DNA of 64,000 nucleotides from Amphimedon queenslandica (Eukaryota > Porifera > Demospongiae > Haplosclerida > Niphatidae), in contig NW_003546254.1 of NCBI RefSeq assembly GCF_000090795.2, positions 178,806 through 242,805 on the forward strand, in the 5' to 3' direction. A model generated the notes under the pieces. It was not told the DNA's origin. It saw only the letters and a list, made by a program, of their open reading frames with translations, and did no database searches. Below, in pieces: positions 56,918 to 64,000 of this stretch (the stretch's first letter is position 1; each line of letters begins with the position of its first letter). Both the position numbers and the translations under genes were made by a program.

Positions 56918-57210
56918 TCTGACAGAGGTGTGGCTCAAAGAAATGCAAGCGAAGAACAACTCAAGAAAGCTTACAGGAAACTTTTCCTTTATTATCACCC
57001 AAGTACTCTAGTCACGTGGCATATTATGTGATCTGTTCTGTAGATAAAAATCCAGACAATGTTTACAAAAGCAATATGATATTCAATATATGTACGTGGT
57101 GTCATCAGACCCTCAAAAGAGAGTTTGGTAGGATACTGGATCATTTGACAGTCACACGATCCTTTTACAGGTATGACAGACATAGGGTGTATGAAGGTAA
57201 AGTTATTTAA
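56918..57210 (+). pseudogene. J-domain gene remnant (lone exons)
   Basis: NASEEQLKKAYRKLFLYYHP is unmistakably J-domain helix II. After a possible 41-nt intron (57003-57043) the frame resumes NKNPDNVYK, giving HPN-KNPDN where functional J domains have HPD. The rest (to the stop at 57208-57210) does not resemble helix III. An acceptor-like ATCCAG precedes it at 56914-56917, but no upstream exon was found. The altered HPD motif and the missing context argue for a decayed fragment of a J-protein gene. Without the splice, a stop follows soon after. Confidence 0.45.
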
Positions 57211-57605
57211 AAATTTGAAGATTTGAAAAAGTTTTCCCTGCAAAATTAACCAACTGTATGGTACTCAGTATTGGTGCTATGAATCTAGTATATCTAGGGG
57301 AATATTTTAAGGCGAATTTAATTTTACGATAACAGAAAAAAGTAAAATAAAAAAAACCAGTAAATTTTTTGCTAGTTATATTAATTTATAGTAGGTCTCA
57401 TGTAAACTGTAAAATTAAAAACATGTAAAAATTTAAAAATTGAATAATAAAAGCAGTAAAATATTCCACTTCTATGGTATTTACGGTGTATCTGCTATAA
57501 GTGATGTAATGGTTATTAGCCCTCAAGTTAATATGACATTGGATTGTGATGGTAATGCCTTCCTTACCATAAAAGCTGAAGTATTTCCTGTTACAACTTA
57601 CATGT

Positions 57606-57729
57606 CATAGGCGTAGGAATCCCCCCCAACTTTTGAACAAAAGGGCTTAGCCCCCCATGTTCACATGCTAAGTCATGCTTTTTAATGTTGAGCCCCCCCC
57701 CCAACTTTTGAATCATTCCTACGCCTATG
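57606..57729. mobile_element. MITE-like element with 15-bp perfect TIRs
   Basis: CATAGGCGTAGGAAT at 57606-57620 is exactly mirrored by ATTCCTACGCCTATG at 57715-57729. The 124-bp element also has internal direct CCCCCCAACTTTTGAA blocks and C runs. No clear target duplication. Confidence 0.75.
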
Positions 57730-58040
57730 CATGCACCTGTATTATTTCTTTCACATTGTATGGGTGAATGATATTTAGCTGCACATACTCTGTACCTACT
57801 CATTTTTACTATGATGAATCATGTGAGTTGTCAATGAAACACATGCTTTAAACCAACAATTTTTTTATCAGCTGCCAGTCCCTATTGATCTTAAGCAGTG
57901 CATGTCTCATCTGATCTAATCACTTATGCTTTCTGCAATATAGCAAGTAAGTATGATTTCACTTATGTATTGTCAAGAATGCAGTATTGTGTGCTTTTGA
58001 CAGTTCATATACACAGTGTGATTTGTTATAATTATTCATT

Positions 58041-58138
58041 ACCTGGCCCACACAAAGTCAGTATTGTTGACTTTACAAGTCATACCTGGCCCACACAAAG
58101 TCAGTATTGTTGACTTTGCAAGTCACACAAAGTCAAAG
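58041..58138 (+). repeat. ~44-bp tandem duplication
   Basis: ACCTGGCCCACACAAAGTCA followed by GTATTGTTGACTTTACAAGT occurs twice in tandem, with a partial third copy. Each unit has an internal inverted repeat AAGTCA/TGACTT. Confidence 0.85.
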
Positions 58139-58309
58139 TCATTATTAATACAACAATGCATTAGCATTATTAGTATTTGTATTATAGATACAACACAACT
58201 TCTTTTCATCAAGTTGCAACCTATCAATAATAGTTTGGATTTTATGTGCCAAACTCTACTCTGGGGTTGTCGAATTTTTCAATGAAGCTATTAGCTATTG
58301 GCACTATTA

Positions 58310-58582
58310 CTGATCTTTGCATGTCCTGACGAGTATAATTTAGCTAAATTTTATGTAAAGGATGGAATGATAGATTACATGTATGTCACAGTAGATATTA
58401 ATGGTACCTTTTGTGGTACCCTACTCCAAATGCTGCAGAAGTACTTAAAACTGACTGATTTAGTGATTTTTGTAGAAACTGATGATGATGTAGATAAGAG
58501 TAATCTACTAATTGATCCCCTTATCACTACACCACAGGCTTCTGAAGCTTCATTTATCAATAATGATTCATGCACTTGCTAA
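58310..58582 (+). other. Possible orphan exon or gene remnant
   Basis: An open stretch, CPDEYNLAKFYVKDGMIDY then YVTVDINGTFCGTLLQML and DLVIFVETDDDVDKSN, has coding-like composition and ends at a TAA. No family recognised, no partner exons found. May belong with the J-domain remnant. Confidence 0.25.
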
Positions 58583-59078
58583 TTTACATATAAAGCATCA
58601 AAAAGGTATTTTATTTATACTAAAACTTGATTATTATACGTGTACTAGTGTAATGGGAAGGTTAATTTTAAAAAGGAAACTGAACCCAAGCACTTTTTCC
58701 TAGTGTTGAAGATAAAAGGTATTTGCTGTTGCTTTAGGTGCAGTTATCAAGTGAAGTTGAGTCAGAAACTGACAATTATTTCTTGACTTTCACAACTTCT
58801 CTAGCAATTATTATCAACATAGACAAGCTTTGTAGTTACTTTTATTGCATCTATAAACTTCTATCAGCAATATATAATGTGGATTAAAATTGTTAATATA
58901 GCAAGATTTAGAGATTCCAGCAAGTAATAATGATGCAGGTGAATTTGCGGTAAAATAAAATATTTATTTTTAATTATGAGTCAAAAAATAATTTTGTCTC
59001 ACATTATTGTTGCGTAACATTGTTTTGAGTTACTTTCAAAATTAGCTACTTCCTTTTTTAGATGTAAGGTTGGTCTGG
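58583..59078. other. Intergenic region before Ig/FN3 receptor gene
   Basis: AT-rich, nothing recognised. Confidence 0.6.
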
Positions 59079-61542
59079 TCAAGCAAATTGAATTGAATGA
59101 CCTAACAGAAAGAGAGAAAGGAACAGAATGTCACCAAATATAAGCTACTCTAATGAAGCAGAGCAATTAACAGTTAATTAATATTTGTGTACTTGCTGTA
59201 AGACTTACTCTTGTTTTTATGGCAATAGCAAACTGCTATTGTGAGACACATTGTTATGAGCATTATTAAAATAAGAATCCCAATCACTGATGATGATATT
59301 ATGATAACTACAACACATACACATAGATAATATGTATTAAAATTAATATATGTCATACTAACCAGTACTGACACTAGGAGTTGGTGTAACAGGTATGGTA
59401 GTAGGAGATGTTTCTGTGGATGTTTTTGTGGATGTTTCTGTACATGTAGTAGTAATATTTGGAGGGAATGCATCTGTTAATGTAACTTTTGTAATATATA
59501 ACCTGTAAACACGTATATACTAACTGACCAAATGCTAGTGAAAATCCTTCACTACTACCAACGCCATTACTAAATAGAATACTGATAGTACACTCTTGAT
59601 ACAGAGGGACTGGCAATAAATCTGTAAAATTATTTTTAGGTTCTATTAGAAAAGTTGTACTGCTATTAGTTCCATTACATAGTACAGTAACTGTAACATG
59701 TTCAGGAGCTTCACCAGTGCATTTCAGTACGATCTAAAATTAGTAATAATAAAAATTATTGATAAAAGTATTAATAACATACTGGGATATTGAGTTCAGC
59801 AATAACTATATCTTGTGTATAAGATAATATGTTAAGTGATGTGTTGGCTTTAGTTGATCTGGGAACTATAACAATGTAACAATTGAAGTGTATGTAATGT
59901 ATGTACTTCTTTGATATGAGAATGTATCATTATTAGATATTCCTTCTCCTAATTCATTAACTCCAGTTATAACATATGTATAACGATGAATAAATAAATT
60001 ATTATCCATAAACTGATAACTGGTATCATATACTGATACATTACTCACTGGACTACCAGTAATAGCATCATATATTCTTAGTATGTAATACTGTATAGAT
60101 ACTCTATCATCAACTGTAGGAGCAGTCCATGTTATATCAATAGTAGAACAGTTGTCTATTGAAGAGCTAATGTTAGTAACTGGTCCAAGAAAACCTAGTG
60201 TATGAGTCATTTTATAAAAGTAATTGAAGATGAATTACCATAATAGGTGGTAATTTTGGAGAAGGAAAAATTTTACAAATTAAAAATTTTCTAAACCGAA
60301 ATTCCCTCCACTGAAAATTACCAGCTATATAGTACCGGGGTACTTACTAAATGTAAAAGATGACATGTTATTGAATGTTCCTCCATTATTACTCAGTGAT
60401 ACATTAGCAACAAATGTATACAAATTAATAGGCACAGCAATGACTCCAGTAATCATCAGTTGGTAATTAACTTGTGCTGATATACTAGCGTTTTTTATTA
60501 CTGTGTTATCAGTATTCAGTATATTAACTGTTATACTATTAGGATACTCTTCTTCACAAATCGTGCTGACCTACAGTGTATGTGTGTGTGTGTGTGTGCG
60601 TGGGAATAAGTTATGAAAGCAATATTCATTTGCTATGCTGTTAGTTTACTCATTGTGTGATACACTTATGGTGAATATACTTACATTAATACTGATATTC
60701 AATGATATTAGTTGTCCATCAATTACTGGTACCACTGATACAGGAGGAGTAATGAGAGGAACTGAAAGATACAGTGTGAACATAATAAAGCCATTGAGTA
60801 ATGCTAACCTGTTTCATTATAAAAACTGATATCATTAAATGAACCTATTCCAACATCATTAATAGGAGATACTGATACATTATGTATACAAGGATCAGGA
60901 TTAGTGCTTGATATTGTAATATTAGTATTATTATTAGTAGTAATAATGTTCACTAATCCATTAACTATAATATAGTATCCAGTGATAGGTACATTATCCA
61001 GTGTATAAGGAGCTGTCCATGTTAATAATACACTGGATCCATTAATAAAGGTATAAGCCAGATCAACAACACTATCCAACAGACCTGAAGAAGCACTGGA
61101 ATAATGATGAATATACTATACACACACTAACCTTGTATCATTAATATTGCTGTATTACTAAACACTATTTGAGGTGGAGTATAAGTAATAGCTCTACATT
61201 TCACTTCAGTATTATTATTTTGTTCATAAGCTATTGCTTGTAGCTCTGCTGTACCATCATTATGAGTTGATGTTGCACTGAATCCTTTAGCTATAATATC
61301 AGTATCATATGCTGGTGTATTATTAACTCTGAAGGAAATATCATCACCAGTTCCTTTACAAGAGAAGATAACAGTAGAGTTGAGCGTTGTATTAATAGAC
61401 ACTGGCTCTACTGTTATATCCGCTAAAACTGACGAATGCCGAAATACATATCTAAATGGGGAAAATGAATAGTCTACTTACCAGAACAATGATTGTGCTG
61501 CAGCAGAAGAAAGAAAATTATAATGATGTTGCAGAGAGTCAT
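59079..61542 (-). CDS. Ig/FN3 single-pass receptor, sister A (about 584 aa, 11 exons)
   Basis: Exons 61542-61482 (signal peptide MTLCNIIIIFFLLLQ), 61428-61132 (Ig-like; Cys pair in VIFSCKG and VKCRA), 61084-60809 (FN3; FINGSSVLLTWTAPYTLDNV), 60761-60685, 60570-60348, 60194-59907 (FN3; STIDITWTAPTVDDRVSIQY), 59865-59783, 59733-59529, 59485-59363 (Thr/Pro stalk), 59307-59209 (transmembrane VIIISSSVIGILILIMLITM) and a tiny last exon 59101-59079. The sum is 1755 nt in phase. Almost all junctions are phase 1, the hallmark of shuffled extracellular modules. Rich in N-glycosylation sequons. The cytoplasmic tail is very short, so it may act as an adhesion or co-receptor. No kinase or signalling domain. 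The last exon is tentative. Family function unknown. Confidence 0.75.
60236..60334. mobile_element. MITE-like element, short CCGTATAGCTGG-end copy
   Basis: Ends TACCATAATAGGTGGTAATTTT and AAAATTACCAGCTATATAGTA are imperfect inverted repeats, about 99 bp, within intron 5 of Ig/FN3 sister A. Confidence 0.6.
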
Positions 61543-61688
61543 TGTTAAGACGACGATAAAACTAGGTGTGGTCCGCAGTGCTTGCATGCAGCTCAGAGCT
61601 ATGCGCTAGCAGCACAGCCAGTGACCTTCCATTAGTATCTATGATCACGCACTATGGATCACGTGTACGTCAGCAGGCCTGGTCAAAT

Positions 61689-61848
61689 CATAGATATTAT
61701 AGACTACGTAACCGGGATTGGAAACTGATGACGTCACGTGTACAGACTGTGCGTGATTATTAATGCATGAAATTGCATGAATTTGCATCAAAATGGTGAA
61801 AATCATGTCTATAATATCTATAATATCTATAAGTCTATAATATCTATG
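61689..61848. mobile_element. MITE with 17-bp perfect TIRs and 7-bp target duplication
   Basis: CATAGATATTATAGACT (61689-61705) is exactly mirrored by AGTCTATAATATCTATG (61832-61848). Direct repeats GTCAAAT flank it at 61682-61688 and 61849-61855. 160 bp, no coding capacity. The perfect ends and duplication indicate a young insertion. Confidence 0.85.
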
Positions 61849-61883
61849 GTCAAATGACAAATTGGAATAGCGCGCGAGTCAGC

Positions 61884-61956
61884 TAGTCTGCCCCGCCTCT
61901 TCGTCGCACGGGCCGGGGGTGGCGCCCCCGCGCGACGAAGAGGCGGGGCCAGACTA
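61884..61956. repeat. GC-rich hairpin
   Basis: TAGTCTGCCCCGCCTCTTCG and TCGC mirror GCGACGAAGAGGCGGGGC plus CAGACTA: arms of about 24 bp with a single one-base indel and a ~23-bp G/C-rich loop. Very GC-rich against an AT-rich background, sitting at the centre of the inverted gene pair. Confidence 0.85.
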
Positions 61957-61978
61957 CGAGTCAGCAAGGTCTCTGATA

Positions 61979-64000
61979 ATGGTCTGCGTTTCTGTTGCAA
62001 AGGTTCCTGTGACTTTGTTTTTGATCACACTTTATTATCGGTTGTTTCATTGTGCTAGTAAGTGGAGCTAGATACATTAATGCTACAAAAGTTTTAATTT
62101 ACACAGATATAACAATTCAGCCAGTGTCTATTAATACAACGCTCAACTCTACTGTTGTCTTCTCTTGTGAAGCTACTGGTGATGAAGTTATTTTCACAGT
62201 TAATAATATACCAGTACATGATACTGGTGTTATAGCTAAAGGATTCAGTGCAACATCAACTAATAATGGTGGTAATGTAGCAGCAGAGCTACAAGCAACA
62301 GCTTATGAACATAATAATAATACTGAAGTGAGATGTAGAGCTATTACTGATAATCCTCCTGAAATAGTGTCCAGTAATACAGCAATATTAATGATACAAG
62401 GTTAGTGTATACATGGTGTGTGTGTATCATATGTAGCAACATTTTCAGGGCCCAAAAATATTGTGGATCAATCAATAATCTATTTCATGGCTTTAATCTT
62501 GTTTAATTTTCATGATATTCTACTTTTCAGCTATGTTAAACTGCATGCATTCGATTTTTGTGGATTTTGTTTTTGTAAATTTTGAAAGAAATGAGAATTT
62601 CATGAAAATGAAATCCACAAAAATTGGTTAGATTTGTATTGTAAATGAAAAATGAGTACTCAAAACATTTATGATTTAATTATTTGGGATGGAGCTACAA
62701 AATTAAAAATCGCAAATACTGTTTATACACAACATAGCATATTGACTTTCACAAAAATAAAAACACAAAATAGCAGGCTAGAAGACATTCGTAAAAATTA
62801 TTACCACAAAAATAATGGCTAAATAGCTTAATTAATTATTTAAAAGCTGAATAATCAACTTTCATAAATGGCAGAACAAGAGGTCGAGGATGCTATAGCC
62901 CATTAGCCCCCCAAACTGAAGCCCCAAATAATTCTCAGCAACCTGAAGTAAAACTGACTTTATTTACAGAAAAACACTTTTATATTAGCACACATTTTGG
63001 TATAAAGTAAACTACACTATAATAGTGAAATAAAATGACAGATATTAAATGGGAATTTTAGTTGATTGAGTAATGGAGACTCAATCTGGATTGCTCAAAT
63101 TGAGTTACTGGATTGCTCAAATTGACTTCTCAAACTTATTTTTTTCTTGTTAGCAGTGCTAACAAGAAAAAAATAAGCTTGAGAAGTCATACTTTAAACA
63201 AAAACATATCGGCAAGAGTACACTCTTGGTTACTATTGGTCAACAAAGCTATTTCTCTTTTTGCAAATTTGCATCACACAGCTCAAAAAATGCTGATTTA
63301 GTGTTCATAAATAAAATGTTCATATTCATTTCATATGACAAACACTTCCATTTATGGTACAGTGGCATCCTAGTGAATATCATAAGTCATGAATCTCATT
63401 CACACATGCAAAATGTAGAATCATCATTTCTTTTTTAGGTTTATTGGATAATGTTGGTAATATGAATTATACCTTTATTAATGGATCCAGTGTATTATTA
63501 ACATGGACATCTCCTTATACACTGGATAATGTACCTATCACTGGATACTATGTAGTCGATGGATTAGTGAGCATGACTAATAATACTAATATTACAATAT
63601 CAGCTACTAATCCTGATCCTTGTATATTAAATAATGTATCAGTTTCTCCTATCAATGATGTTGGAATAGGTTTATCTAATAATATCAGTTTTTATTATGA
63701 AAGAGGTAATACTTTGTTTTTTTAAGAGTTAGTCTAATAAAAATCTTTCTCTAGACCACAATAATAAGTCAGTAAATCTAACTTTTAATAACTACCCTGA
63801 GACTGGTGATGTTACTTGGCACTTCACTATACCAGTAACATGTTAATATTAATTAAATATTGTTGTATTTACAATATTATAGGTTTTATTAGAGTGTACT
63901 AGTGAAGCTCATCAGAATGCTACAGTTATTATACAGTGTAATAAAACGTGGTATTGTATTTAATTACATTTATCTAGTGGAGAATACTAAACATCTAAAT
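61979..64000 (+). CDS. Ig/FN3 receptor, sister B, 5' part (continues beyond window end)
   Basis: Exons 61979-62057 (signal peptide MVCVSVAKVPVTLFLITLYY), 62092-62400 (Ig-like; FSCEATGDEVIF .. EVRCRAITDNPP), 63439-63705 (FN3; FINGSSVLLTWTSPYTLDNV), 63755-63834 and 63883 onward (VLLECTSEAHQNATVIIQCN). Splice phases equal those of sister A, and exons 2 and 3 are near copies of its exons 2 and 3, for example SINTTLNSTV, IAKGFSATST, TAILMIQG and DNVPITGYY. Intron 2 (1038 bp) is much larger than in sister A and holds a 32-bp-arm hairpin. In the last exon a stop (TAA at about 63959) is met if no donor is used before it, so either a donor lies in 63940-63960 or the copy is truncated; the window ends before this can be decided. 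Confidence 0.68.
62401..63438 (+). other. Intron 2 of Ig/FN3 sister B
   Basis: No coding exon seen. Contains foldback stretches near 62560-62640 (AATTTT/AAAATT arms), GGATTGCTCAAATTGA direct repeats (63088-63126) and the strong hairpin 63123-63189. Confidence 0.6.
63123..63189. repeat. Strong hairpin, 32-bp arms, 3-nt loop
   Basis: TGACTTCTCAAACTTATT .. TTCTTGTTAGC is mirrored by GCTAACAAGAAAAAAATAAG .. CTTGAGAAGTCA with one mismatch and loop AGT. Could be a foldback element or RNA hairpin. Confidence 0.85.

Larger units (their letters stand above)
57211..58300. other. Gene-poor region with repeat elements
   Basis: No intact gene. Contains a short coding-like stretch (about 57488-57609; SDVMVISPQVNMTLDCDGN), a small inverted-repeat element (57606-57729) and a tandem duplication (58041-58125). 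Confidence 0.6.
61543..61978. promoter_or_regulatory. Divergent interval between two sister receptor genes
   Basis: 436 bp between start codons of the inverted Ig/FN3 pair. It contains a MITE-like insertion (61689-61848) and a GC-rich hairpin (61884-61956). CACGTG occurs at about 61670 and 61736. Probably the shared promoter, reshaped by an insertion. Confidence 0.5.

Overview
The window is animal nuclear DNA, most likely from a demosponge such as Amphimedon queenslandica. That name is inferred from gene content and style; no search was run. The DNA is AT-rich. Genes are intron-rich with GT-AG introns, many of them 50-150 bp long, and intergenic gaps are often only 100-200 bp. Several gene pairs are head to head. 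ACATGT hexamer tracts, GA/CT tracts, tandem ~185-bp repeats and small inverted-repeat elements fill introns. Two 10-N assembly gaps are present (4541-4550 and 34687-34696). I rebuilt exon chains by hand from splice sites and reading-frame phase. In most genes the summed exons are an exact multiple of three and the protein aligns with a known family.

Layout, left half. 1-2735 (-): 5' part of a PHACTR-like gene, leaving the window on the left. 2970-6811 (-): 13-exon coiled-coil gene, CCDC178-like. 6909-9967 (+): RNA polymerase III subunit RPC6 (POLR3F). 10177-11535 (+): CARD-caspase. 11731-15599 (+): SRRM1, a PWI and RS-domain splicing coactivator. 15727-17257 (-): deoxynucleoside kinase. 17380-18501 (-): intronless Golgi-type sulfotransferase. 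18645-20216 (+): intronless protein not recognised. 20361-26822 (+): TAF10, whose 4.7-kb intron is packed with repeats. 27028-28565 (+): ICAP-1-like PTB protein. 29234-30229 (+): intronless two-domain fluoride exporter (FEX). 30696-32415 (-): TMEM65. 32543-34987 (+): CCM2, interrupted by an assembly gap.

Layout, right half. 35557-38150 (-): Sam68/KHDRBS-type STAR protein. 39616-41696 (+): UDP-glucose 6-dehydrogenase. Then five genes run in tandem on the minus strand: a TRIM-NHL protein (42129-44198), GCKR (44369-47327, 17 exons), TM9SF4 (47594-52340, 16 exons), PPP1R8/NIPP1 (52493-55119) and a TULIP/JHBP-like lipid-binding protein (55377-56693). The stretch 56.9-58.7 kb holds gene debris, including a J-domain remnant. 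The right end (59079-64000) holds two sister Ig/FN3 receptor genes in divergent inverted orientation around a GC-rich hairpin and a miniature transposon-like element.

Functional themes. Most loci are housekeeping (transcription, splicing, nucleotide salvage, membrane trafficking). ICAP-1-like and CCM2 lie 4 kb apart, and in vertebrates both products bind KRIT1/CCM1. The most notable items are this pair, the animal fluoride exporter, the inverted Ig/FN3 receptor pair, a complete GCKR in a probable sponge, a seven-copy intronic family of small elements with CCGTATAGCTGG-type ends, the multi-locus ~185-bp satellite-like repeat, and promoter motifs resembling NRF1 and YY1 sites at housekeeping starts.
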